From: Pseudomonadaceae bacterium
Lineage (GTDB): Bacteria > Pseudomonadota > Alphaproteobacteria > UBA2136 > UBA6156
Direction of reading: 5' to 3'
DNA length: 10,503 nucleotides
Assembly: GCA_947464215.1 (NCBI GenBank)
Contig: CANHVX010000026.1
Coordinates: 1-10,503 of the forward strand
Of the stretch, positions 1 to 6,388 are shown piece after piece (the stretch's first letter is position 1; the number at the start of each line of letters is the position of its first letter). The notes beneath the pieces are model-generated. The model had not been told where the DNA came from and made no database searches. It saw only the letters and a program-made list of their open reading frames with translations. A program made the translations under genes and the position numbers.

Positions 1-183
1 GGGCAATTGGTTATTGTAGTAAACCAGAATGGCACCCACCACCATGGCAAATCCCAAAATGCCAAGGGCGGCCAGCCAGGCTAAAGCAACAAGCCACGGG
101 AAGCGTTTCATCGCGCGCAAGGTTCCACCGCGAGACGGGGTCTTCCCCCCTCCCCGAGCACTACCTTGGCGGTTAATCACCAT
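1..183 (-). CDS. mrcA: Class A penicillin-binding protein (PBP1A type), N-terminal part only
   Basis: This is the first 61 codons of a minus-strand gene that runs off the left edge. An Arg/Gly/Ser/Lys-rich cytoplasmic stretch (residues 1-24) is followed by MKRFPWLVALAW and one long hydrophobic segment (about residues 29-55) ending in YYNNQLP. That is the usual N-terminus of bifunctional class A PBPs: a short basic tail, one membrane anchor, then the periplasmic transglycosylase. The transglycosylase and transpeptidase domains lie outside the window, so the assignment rests on this anchor and on position: it follows an AmiC-type amidase in an rne neighbourhood, where alphaproteobacteria usually carry PBP1A. 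The enzyme polymerises lipid II into glycan and cross-links stem peptides at the outer face of the inner membrane. The start is uncertain: ATG at 183 keeps a typical basic tail, while ATG at 111 removes it and has a GGTGGA-like site about 10 nt upstream. The spacer to the amidase stop is 79 nt. Confidence 0.68.
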   Translation of the reverse strand, partial: MVINRQGSARGGGKTPSRGGTLRAMKRFPWLVALAWLAALGILGFAMVVGAILVYYNNQLP

Positions 184-262
184 CCAATTAGCTTAAAGGA
201 ACCCATGCCCCACAGCAAGGGCCCACGCATGATAACATCGCCTCCCAAAAAGGCGCTTCATC

Positions 263-1549
263 CTAATAATGGACGTGCGCCGCCACATACTTGCGTATGC
301 CACGGGCAATGGCCTTGGCCAAACGCTTGCGGAAGGCGGGGTCGGCCAGCTGGCGTTCTTCGCGCGGATTGGAAAGATAGCCCATTTCCACCAAAACACT
401 TGGCACATCAGGGGCTTTCAGCACGCGGAACCCTGCAAACAGCGGGTCGCGCTTGCGCACTTCGGTCACGGTGCCAATCTCGTCCAGAATCGCATCAGCC
501 AAATAGCTCGAGTTATTGCGGGTTTCGCGCTGGACGAGGGAAATCAAAATGTTCTGCACCTCGCGTGATTCCTTATCCAGCGCCACACCCGCCAACACGT
601 CGCCGTCGTTTTCCGAATCGGCCAAACGGGCCGCTTCCCGGTCCGAGGCGCGGTCACTCACCACATAGGTTGTGGCCCCAATCACCTTCGGGTTGCTGGG
701 GTGGATATCCGCATGCAAGCTCACAAACAAATCTGCCTGGGCGCGCTGGGCTGTTTTGGGGCGGTCTGGTAGGGGAATAAACCGGTCATCCTCGCGGGTC
801 AAAATCACGTCAATTTTGTCACTGCGCAGTTCATTGGCTACTAATTTGCCCACTTGCAAGGTCAACCCTTTTTCGCACAACCGCAGAACGCGGCCACACC
901 CACCGGGGTCCACACCGCCATGGCCCGGGTCCAGCACAACCACCACGCGGTTCCGCAGGCTGGTGTCAACGCGGCGGGGCACCACGGGCGCGGGTTCGTC
1001 TTCAATGGCGGTGGGGGCCACAGCCGGGGCCTTGCCTGCATCCACCACATCCTCCGGCGGAGGTATATCGGTGGGCTTTTGGCCGGGCTTGGTGGGCACC
1101 ACGTCCAGCACCAGGCGCATGCCGCGGTCAGGGTTGGCGGGTATGGTGAACACATTCACGCGGGCGGGTTTTTCCAAATCAAGCACCATACGCACCGTGT
1201 GGGGGCGGAAGCGCCCGGCGCGCATCGCTTTTATAAGGCTGCCATCGGGCAACGTCAGCACATTGGGCGAGCGGGCAAAGGTCACATCGGCAAAATCAAT
1301 CACCACCCGCGCCGGCTTGGGCAGCGTAAACCAACGGTAGGCTTGCTGCTCAGGGGTGGCCGAGCGGTGGAACTCCAGCACAACGCGTGTTTTTTTCGAA
1401 GTATCATGCCCAACACGCAGGTCTTTAATTACAGCGTCCGAGCCCGAATCCTCCTGGGCAAACGGGGCACACACAAGCACCAGCCCTGCGCATAAGGCCA
1501 CAAAAAATCCAAACGAACGCACCCGAGATATCATCCTGCGCCCACTCAT
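263..1549 (-). CDS. amiC: Periplasmic N-acetylmuramoyl-L-alanine amidase, AMIN + Amidase_3 (AmiC type)
   Basis: A zinc amidase that cuts the bond between MurNAc and L-Ala, splitting septal peptidoglycan for daughter-cell separation. The 428-residue product has an export signal (basic start, hydrophobic GFFVALCAGLVLVCA, cleavage near APFA|QE), an AMIN domain (about residues 40-150) that in this family targets peptidoglycan or the septum, a Pro/Ala-rich linker (about 150-195), and a C-terminal Amidase_3 domain. The zinc and catalytic residues are visible: H210 in DPGHGG, E226 in CEKG, H279 in SLHAD and E388 in VEMGYLSN. The start at 1549 was chosen because it overlaps the stop of the upstream permease as ATGA, implying translational coupling; ATG at 1534 is an alternative. 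The open frame continues upstream without a stop to 2089, but that part lies under the permease gene in another frame and is not real coding. Unusual: two cysteines, C218 and C225, sit in the loop between two zinc ligands. Confidence 0.93.
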   Translation of the reverse strand: MSGRRMISRVRSFGFFVALCAGLVLVCAPFAQEDSGSDAVIKDLRVGHDTSKKTRVVLEFHRSATPEQQAYRWFTLPKPARVVIDFADVTFARSPNVLTLPDGSLIKAMRAGRFRPHTVRMVLDLEKPARVNVFTIPANPDRGMRLVLDVVPTKPGQKPTDIPPPEDVVDAGKAPAVAPTAIEDEPAPVVPRRVDTSLRNRVVVVLDPGHGGVDPGGCGRVLRLCEKGLTLQVGKLVANELRSDKIDVILTREDDRFIPLPDRPKTAQRAQADLFVSLHADIHPSNPKVIGATTYVVSDRASDREAARLADSENDGDVLAGVALDKESREVQNILISLVQRETRNNSSYLADAILDEIGTVTEVRKRDPLFAGFRVLKAPDVPSVLVEMGYLSNPREERQLADPAFRKRLAKAIARGIRKYVAAHVHY

Positions 1550-2298
1550 AACCCAACGCGCATACGGGCGGAAAGCGGCAAACGGCGTTGCGCAAGCATA
1601 TTCACTCCCACACTCAGGCAAATCAGCAACACTCCTGGCGCCACCACCAAAAGCGGGGCCGTAAGCACCTCGCGCATGCCATCGCGCAGCATGCCGCCCA
1701 GGCTGGGTTCGGGGGCGGGTATGCCCAGGCCCAGAAAGCTTAGGCCCGCTTCGGCCACCATGCTGCCGGCAACCACCAAAAGGGCTTCCACGCGCAGGGG
1801 GCCAAGGCAGTTGGGCAAGATATGCAACCGCCACAGGCGCAGCACAGGCACACCGGCCAGCTCGGCGGCGGCAAGGTAGGGCGCGCGGCGTATATGCATA
1901 ACCTGCACACGCGTCAGGCGGAAGAAGCCAACCCACCCCAGCAACCCAAGGGCCAAAATCACATTTTCCAAGCGGGCGCCCAACAAGGCCGCCAAAGCCA
2001 AGGCCAGCAAAATGCCGGGGAAGGAAAGAACAACGTCGGCCAGTTTGCCAACCACCCAATCCACCGCGCCGCCAAACCAGCCCGCCCATAGCCCAAGCGG
2101 AATCCCAAGGCTTGCGGTAAGTAACAGCACACCGCTGCCTACGGTTAGGCTGTGGTAAAGCCCCACACGCAGGCGGGCCAAAACATCGCGGCCCAAATCA
2201 TCGGTGCCCAACCAGTGGGCCGCCGAAGGCGGGGCCATAACCTGTGCCAGGTCAACCAGCATGGGGCTATGCATCAGGGGTAAAAAAAGGCTGTCCAT
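1546..2298 (-). CDS. ABC transporter inner-membrane permease, DppC/OppC family, short N-terminus
   Basis: One half of the membrane pore of a peptide/nickel-type ABC importer. The 250-residue product carries the hallmark HWLGTDDLGRDVLARL segment (about residues 28-43), followed by several hydrophobic helices. The cytoplasmic EAA loop that docks the ATPase is visible as AAAELAGVP...RLHILPN (about 146-165), and LSFLGLGIPAPEPSLGGML (about 193-211) is another family signature. It lies 6 nt after the DppB-like gene, with AGG five bases before the ATG, and its stop overlaps the amidase start, so the genes are co-transcribed. Odd: family members normally begin with a full membrane helix some 40-60 residues before the GTD-GRD motif, whereas here only about 27 residues precede it, so TM1 is mostly missing. 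The stop codon of the preceding gene is in frame, which blocks any longer start. The substrate cannot be told from sequence. No binding protein or ATPase is in the window. Confidence 0.88.
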   Translation of the reverse strand: MDSLFLPLMHSPMLVDLAQVMAPPSAAHWLGTDDLGRDVLARLRVGLYHSLTVGSGVLLLTASLGIPLGLWAGWFGGAVDWVVGKLADVVLSFPGILLALALAALLGARLENVILALGLLGWVGFFRLTRVQVMHIRRAPYLAAAELAGVPVLRLWRLHILPNCLGPLRVEALLVVAGSMVAEAGLSFLGLGIPAPEPSLGGMLRDGMREVLTAPLLVVAPGVLLICLSVGVNMLAQRRLPLSARMRVGL

Positions 2299-2304
2299 TG
2301 GTGC

Positions 2305-3231
2305 CTAAGCCCCAACCCGTGGGTCTAGCCATGCCACCACCACATCACTCAGCAGAACACACAGCATATACACAAGGCTTATCAGCAAAAGGCATCCTTG
2401 CATAAGGGGGTAGTCGCGCCCATGCAAAGCATCCAGCAACAGGTTGCCAAGGCCGGGCCAGCCAAACACGGCTTCGGTCAGCACAGCCCCCGTCAGCACC
2501 ATTCCCAGTTGCAGGAACACAATTTGCACCACCGGCAGCAGCGCCACGGGCATCGCGTGGCGCCAGAGCACGCGGCGCATCGGGGCACCTTTGGCCACGG
2601 CGGTGCGCACATGGTCAGCGGCCATGGCACGGTTCAGGCTTTCGGTTAAAAAGCGGGCAATCACGGCAGCAAGCCCCGCGCCCAAGGTTAATGCCGGTAA
2701 AATGATACTCTCCGGCCCCTGCATGCCACTTACAGGCAGAAGGTTCAGCCCCACCGCCACACTCGCAATCAATAAGGGGCCCAGAACAAAACTGGGGGTG
2801 GCCATCACGGCCAGCGTCACAAGGTCCAGGCTGGCGCGCACGGGGCGCGCGGCAAGGGCACCGGCAATGCCCATAAGGGTTCCAAGCGTAAGGGCCACAC
2901 CCATCGCGGCAGCGGCCAGCCAGCCGGTGGCGGGCAATCGTTCGGCAATCAGGCCCAGAACGGGCTTGGCATTCGCCAAACTCTGGCCCCAGTCCCCCTG
3001 AAGGGCACCTGCGGCAAAATCATAAATCTGTAAGGCTACAGGCCGGTCTAAACCAAGGGCGGTGCGCAAGGCATCACGGTCGGCCAACGCAGCATGCTCA
3101 CCCAGCAGAGAATCAACCGGGTCGCCGGGTATGGTATGGATAAGCGCGCCCACAAGCGCCAGCACCAGCACGGCGGTGGGCACCATGGCCGCCAGACGCG
3201 TCAGAATAAACAGGGGCATTTTAGCGTTCAT
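2305..3231 (-). CDS. ABC transporter inner-membrane permease, DppB/OppB family
   Basis: The partner permease of the same peptide/nickel-type ABC importer. With the chosen start the product has 308 residues, normal for the family. TM1 (FILTRLAAMVPTAVLVLALV) is followed by the family signature IPGDPVDSLLGE and an ALGLDRP motif in the periplasmic loop. The EAA loop VRTAVAKGAPMRRVLWRHAMP for ATPase contact comes later, then FGWPGLGNLLLDA and a C-terminal WLDPRV. The reading frame stays open upstream to 3378, with ATGs at 3252, 3267 and 3378. I chose 3231 because it places TM1 where relatives have it and because the region above 3270 is dominated by inverted repeats. No start has a convincing ribosome site, so 3219 and 3267 remain possible. 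This is the first gene of the operon and is divergent from rne. The family is firm; substrate and start are not. Confidence 0.87.
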   Translation of the reverse strand: MNAKMPLFILTRLAAMVPTAVLVLALVGALIHTIPGDPVDSLLGEHAALADRDALRTALGLDRPVALQIYDFAAGALQGDWGQSLANAKPVLGLIAERLPATGWLAAAAMGVALTLGTLMGIAGALAARPVRASLDLVTLAVMATPSFVLGPLLIASVAVGLNLLPVSGMQGPESIILPALTLGAGLAAVIARFLTESLNRAMAADHVRTAVAKGAPMRRVLWRHAMPVALLPVVQIVFLQLGMVLTGAVLTEAVFGWPGLGNLLLDALHGRDYPLMQGCLLLISLVYMLCVLLSDVVVAWLDPRVGA

Positions 3232-3273
3232 GGGTGCTATAAAAGCATACATTCGCACAATGCGCATACACGC

Positions 3274-3322
3274 TGCCACTTCTTTAGGCTTGCTCCCGTG
3301 GCCTAAAAGCCCTAAAGTGGCA
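3274..3322 (-). promoter_or_regulatory. Large imperfect inverted repeat in the leader of the permease operon
   Basis: Arms TGCCAC (3274-3279) and TTTAGG (3283-3288) pair with CCTAAA (3311-3316) and GTGGCA (3317-3322), giving 12 pairs interrupted by a 3-nt bulge. A second pairing, CTCCCGTGG (3293-3301) with CCACGGAG (3323-3330), uses bases from the loop and beyond and cannot form together with the first as a simple nested stem. In the leftward transcript this sits about 45 nt before the assigned permease start. It may be a leader RNA structure or an operator; no known riboswitch class was recognised. Confidence 0.45.
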
Positions 3323-3400
3323 CCACGGAGAAAACATACCTCCACCGAATTTATGCCTAAACAAAGCGTTAGCGCCAAAAGTTAATGTAAAGGTTTAGGC
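3283..3400. repeat. Cluster of GCCTAAA/TTTAGGC heptamers
   Basis: Exact copies lie at 3283-3289 (TTTAGGC), 3301-3307 (GCCTAAA), 3355-3361 (GCCTAAA) and 3394-3400 (TTTAGGC), with a near copy CCCTAAA at 3310-3316. The first two form an inverted pair with an 11-nt gap and the last two an inverted pair with a 32-nt gap. Further exact copies were noticed upstream of amtB (8667-8673) and inside amtB (about 9974-9980). The clustering in a divergent promoter region suggests binding sites, but chance has not been excluded. Confidence 0.35.
3350..3378 (-). promoter_or_regulatory. Candidate sigma70-type promoter for the permease operon
   Basis: Read on the minus strand, TTGGCG (complement of 3373-3378) is followed after 17 bases by CATAAA (complement of 3350-3355). 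Each hexamer matches its consensus at about four of six positions. A transcript from here would have a leader of roughly 110 nt containing the inverted repeat at 3274-3322. One heptamer copy (3355-3361) overlaps the last base of the -10 candidate and the spacer. This is a weak prediction. Confidence 0.3.
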
Positions 3401-3484
3401 CAAGACAAACCCCCGCCACCGCGCGGCCGGAACCGAGATTGCAGCCATGGCCCACCTGAAAGGCCCAAAGGAAACAAAACTCAC

Positions 3485-3504
3485 AGACCTATACCCATAG
3501 GTTT
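3485..3504 (+). promoter_or_regulatory. Hairpin in the rne 5' leader
   Basis: ACCTAT (3487-3492) and ATAGGT (3497-3502) form a perfect 6-bp stem around an ACCC loop, extendable by a G-T and an A-T pair. It lies 43 nt before the rne start. RNase E mRNAs in other bacteria are autoregulated through 5' leader structure, so a role in feedback is plausible but unproven. Confidence 0.35.
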
Positions 3505-3534
3505 CCCGCGCCCGCGGCGGCTCCGCTTACACAT

Positions 3535-3539
3535 AGGAG
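3535..3539 (+). promoter_or_regulatory. Ribosome binding site of rne
   Basis: AGGAG is followed by an 8-base spacer and the ATG at 3548. This fixes the rne start, since the next codons read straight into the conserved RNase E/G N-terminus. Confidence 0.75.
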
Positions 3540-3547
3540 CCCCCGAT

Positions 3548-6277
3548 ATGAAGACAATGTTAATAGACGCCGCCCACGCTGAAGAAACGCGCGTGGTCGT
3601 GCTCGATGGTAACCGCATCGACGATTTCGAAACCGAGACCCAAGGTAAACAGCAACTTAAAGGCAACATTTACATCGGCGAGGTCAGCCGCGTAGAGCCC
3701 AGCCTCCAGGCCGCGTTTATTACCTATGGCGGCAACCGCAATGGGTTTTTGGCTTTTACCGAAGTCCACCCCCAGTTTTTTGCCCTGAAAGCCTCTGAAA
3801 AGGCCGATGTGCTGGAAGAGATGGCCGAGCAGGCCGCTCGCCGCCGCCACCTCGACAACGAAGGCGAAGAGCCCGAATCACGCCAAGGCGCAAGCGCCGA
3901 ACCCCGCGAACGCGAGGAAAAACCCGAAGGCCAGGGCAAACCCCGCCACCGGCACGAAGGCCGCGAGAATCGCCGCCCGCAACGCCCCCAGCGCATGGGT
4001 GCAACGGCTCCCGAGGCGGCACGCGCCGAGGCCGGCAACGAGGCCGCAGCCGAGCCCACACCCGCAGCTCAGGTGGCGTATGAAGATGCCGAAGACGCCG
4101 CCGCTGCCGCCAAAGCGGCCGCCATGGCTGAAGCGTCCGACTACGGCAACACCAGCGCCGAAGACACGGCAGGCAAAGGGGGCAAACGGCATCCCCGTGG
4201 GCCCAAGGGCGGCAACGCAGGCCATGGTGGCCGTGGGCGCCCCAAGCGTATTCACGCGCGCAACCGCCCGCAACGGGTCGAAACAACAGCCGAGGGCATG
4301 GTGGAAAGCACCGCCGAGGCTGCCAGCGAAGCCCAAGCCGCACCTGTGGCCGAGGCCCAGGTTAAGCCCGAAAAACCTGCACGCGCGGAAAAAAATCCCC
4401 GCAGCAATTTACCCATTCACCGCCGCTACCGCATCCAAGATGTGCTGAAGGAAGGCCAGAAAATTCTGGTGCAGGTGGTGAAGGAAGAGCGCGGCAGCAA
4501 AGGCGCCGCCCTCACCACCTATTTCAGCCTGCCCGGCCGCTACACGGTGCTTATGCCCAACACGCCCTATGCCGGTGGCATCAGCCGGAAGATAACCGAC
4601 CCCGAAGAGCGCCGCGCGCTCCGCCAGGCCTACGCCGAGCTGCAAGTGCCCGATACCATGGGCCTCATCATCCGCACGGCAGGCTTGGGGCAAGATATCC
4701 AGCACATCAAGCGCGATTACACCAACCTGCAAAACCTCTGGTCGCACATTATTAAGGAATACGAGGCCAACGAAGGGGTGCAATGCATCCACGAAGACGG
4801 CTCCGTGCTCATCCGCGCCCTGCGCGATATGATGCGCGAGGATATCGAAGAGGTCACCATCAGCGGCGCCCGTGCCTACAAAACGGCCAAGGATTACGCC
4901 AAGAACGTGATGCCCGACACCGCTCACATCATCAAGCAATATAAGGGCGATGCGCCTATTTTCAGCGCTCATAAGGTGGAAGGCAAGCTCAACCAGCTGC
5001 ACCACACGCGGGTGCTGTTGCCTTCGGGCGGCTATCTGGTCATCAACCCCACCGAGGCCTTGGTGGCGATAGATATCAACAGCGGCCGCAACACGCAGGA
5101 ACGTAATATCGAAGAAACGGCAGTCAAAACCAACCTCGAAGCCTGCGAAGAAATCGCCCGCCAAATCCGCCTGCGCGACCTCGCGGGCCTGATCGTGGTC
5201 GACTTCATCGATATGGAAGACTTCCGCAACACCCGCAAGGTCGAACAAGCGATGCGCAAGGCGCTCCGCCGCGACCGTGCCCGTATCCAAACCGGCAACA
5301 TCAGCGAATTCGGGCTGATGGAAATCTCCCGCCAGCGCCTGCGCCCCAGCTTTGGCGAAAGCCACAGCATCACCTGCCCGCATTGCCAGGGCACGGGCCA
5401 CGTGGCCAGCCCGGCCACCAGCGGGCTGATGATTCTCCGCCGCCTGGAAGAGGAAGATTTAAAGGGCGCACACCGCGTGCTCGTCAGCACCGAGGCCACC
5501 ACGGCCATGTGGGTGCTCAACCACAAACGAGATCTCATCCGCAGCATGGAAGAGAAGTATAAATACCAGCTCATCTTCCGTGCCGACGACACCCTGGTCG
5601 CCCCCGACCACCGGCTCGAGCTCACCCGCGTAAAGTCCGATGGCACCGAAAGCACCAATGTGGTCGAGGTCACGATGCGCGAGCAGCCCGAGCTGCCACC
5701 TGAAAAGCGCTACACCAAGGAAGGGCGCGACCAGCGCCGCCGCGAAGACGAGGCCCGCGCCGAACACCGCCGCGACCGCGACGACCGCTCCAACGGCCAA
5801 GGCGCTGAAAAACAAGAGGCAAAAGCGGATAAAGCAGAGCCCAAGCCCGAGCAAAACACCGCGCATAAGCAAAAAGAGCACAACAACCGGCCCAACCGCC
5901 ACCAACGGCCCGAACGACACGAGGCGCCCGAACGCCAAGAGCAAAACGGGCCACGCGCGGAAGGGAAAGGCGTAGAAAGCAAACCCAAGGCCGAGCCCAA
6001 ACCGCGCAAGGCTGCACCTGTCGCCGAAGACAAACCGCTGGAAGTCGCACGCGTGGTGGCCGAGGCCAGCACCGAGTCGCCGGTTATCGCGCCGCGCCCC
6101 AAGGCCAAAATCCAGCTGAAAAAGCAGGCCGATACCGATGCCGATACAGCCCCCATCGCGGTGGCCAAGGTCAGCACCGAAGGGGCCGTTGCGGCCGAAC
6201 CCGCCCCGGCAAAAGCCAAGGGCAAGAAGGGGGGCGCAACGTCCGGCGGTATCCTTAAAAACCTGCTTGGCCTGTAG
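3548..6277 (+). CDS. rne: Ribonuclease E (RNase E/G family), alphaproteobacterial form
   Basis: The essential single-strand endoribonuclease that starts mRNA decay, matures rRNA and tRNA, and scaffolds the degradosome. The 909-residue product opens with KTMLIDAAHAEETRVVVLDG. The S1 domain begins near residue 38 (GNIYIGEVSRVEPSLQAAF) and resumes near 298 (VLKEGQKILVQVVKEERG); between about 85 and 290 lies an Ala/Glu/Arg-rich low-complexity insertion. The 5' sensor and DNase I-like domains follow. The two catalytic aspartates are D509 (AIDINSGR) and D552 (VVDFIDMED), 43 apart as in E. coli D303/D346. The zinc-link CPHC is C610/C613, implying dimer-of-dimers assembly. From about 718 on the tail is charged and disordered, first Arg-rich, then Pro/Ala/Lys/Glu-rich, and ends in a small hydrophobic cap, GGILKNLLGL, a possible partner-binding motif. 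RNase G is excluded by the CPHC-containing full architecture and the long tail. The gene is divergent from the permease-amidase operon. Confidence 0.97.
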   Translation: MKTMLIDAAHAEETRVVVLDGNRIDDFETETQGKQQLKGNIYIGEVSRVEPSLQAAFITYGGNRNGFLAFTEVHPQFFALKASEKADVLEEMAEQAARRRHLDNEGEEPESRQGASAEPREREEKPEGQGKPRHRHEGRENRRPQRPQRMGATAPEAARAEAGNEAAAEPTPAAQVAYEDAEDAAAAAKAAAMAEASDYGNTSAEDTAGKGGKRHPRGPKGGNAGHGGRGRPKRIHARNRPQRVETTAEGMVESTAEAASEAQAAPVAEAQVKPEKPARAEKNPRSNLPIHRRYRIQDVLKEGQKILVQVVKEERGSKGAALTTYFSLPGRYTVLMPNTPYAGGISRKITDPEERRALRQAYAELQVPDTMGLIIRTAGLGQDIQHIKRDYTNLQNLWSHIIKEYEANEGVQCIHEDGSVLIRALRDMMREDIEEVTISGARAYKTAKDYAKNVMPDTAHIIKQYKGDAPIFSAHKVEGKLNQLHHTRVLLPSGGYLVINPTEALVAIDINSGRNTQERNIEETAVKTNLEACEEIARQIRLRDLAGLIVVDFIDMEDFRNTRKVEQAMRKALRRDRARIQTGNISEFGLMEISRQRLRPSFGESHSITCPHCQGTGHVASPATSGLMILRRLEEEDLKGAHRVLVSTEATTAMWVLNHKRDLIRSMEEKYKYQLIFRADDTLVAPDHRLELTRVKSDGTESTNVVEVTMREQPELPPEKRYTKEGRDQRRREDEARAEHRRDRDDRSNGQGAEKQEAKADKAEPKPEQNTAHKQKEHNNRPNRHQRPERHEAPERQEQNGPRAEGKGVESKPKAEPKPRKAAPVAEDKPLEVARVVAEASTESPVIAPRPKAKIQLKKQADTDADTAPIAVAKVSTEGAVAAEPAPAKAKGKKGGATSGGILKNLLGL

Positions 6278-6281
6278 TTCA

Positions 6282-6326
6282 CGCAAAACCTCAAAAGCAC
6301 ACCCCCGCCCCGGCGAGGGTTTTGCG
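6282..6326 (+). terminator. Hairpin after rne, terminator-like without a T-run
   Basis: CGCAAAACC-TC (6282-6292) pairs with GAGGGTTTTGCG (6315-6326), an 11-bp stem with one bulged base and a 22-nt loop. It starts 5 nt after the rne stop. No run of T follows, so it may protect the 3' end or assist termination rather than be a classic intrinsic terminator. Confidence 0.4.
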
Positions 6327-6340
6327 GTGCGCGGTAAATC

Positions 6341-6368
6341 TTGACTCTCTCCCCTCGCCTGCTACACT
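6341..6368 (+). promoter_or_regulatory. Sigma70-type promoter of the phasin-like gene
   Basis: TTGACT (6341-6346) and TACACT (6363-6368) are separated by 16 bases. The -35 matches consensus at five of six positions and the -10 at four of six. The predicted start, near 6375, lies just before the AAGAGG ribosome site (6379-6384) and ATG at 6389, giving a very short leader. It also rules out the TTG at 6341 as a start codon, because that TTG is the promoter. Confidence 0.65.
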
Positions 6369-6388
6369 GCGTTCAAACAAGAGGTTTT

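Larger units (their letters stand above)
3232..3547. other. Divergent intergenic control region between the permease operon and rne
   Basis: This 316-nt stretch holds no convincing gene. It serves two divergent transcripts: the permease-amidase-PBP operon leftwards and rne rightwards. It contains a large imperfect inverted repeat next to the permease gene, four exact GCCTAAA/TTTAGGC heptamers, a modest promoter candidate facing left, a small hairpin and the rne ribosome site. I found no good sigma70 promoter facing right, so the rne start site remains unplaced. A 16-codon frame after GGAGG (ATG complementary to 3335-3337) was dismissed because only one base separates the site from its ATG. 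Confidence 0.6.

Noticed and set aside
197..265. 22-codon frame (MKRLFGRR...) between the amidase and PBP genes
   Set aside because: It is short, overlaps the amidase stop region, has no clear ribosome site and no recognisable character.
1550..2089. Upstream extension of the amidase frame (180 extra codons)
   Set aside because: It lies wholly under the DppC-like gene in another frame. The translation is Gly/Arg/Cys-rich without domain character, and a signal peptide begins right after 1549.
3287..3337. 16-codon leader peptide on the minus strand after GGAGG
   Set aside because: Only one base separates GGAGG from its ATG, and it has no run of regulatory codons.
4409..5401. Long open frame of 330 codons on the minus strand inside rne
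   Set aside because: It is opposite the most conserved part of RNase E; the composition is typical of antisense frames in GC-rich genes and it shows no motif.
5459..6286. Long open frame of 275 codons on the minus strand inside the rne tail
   Set aside because: It is a mirror of the charged low-complexity tail, giving Gly/Leu/Phe-rich nonsense without a ribosome site.
6341..6388. TTG start for the phasin-like gene, adding 16 residues
   Set aside because: This TTG is the -35 hexamer of a good promoter, and AAGAGG lies just before the ATG at 6389.
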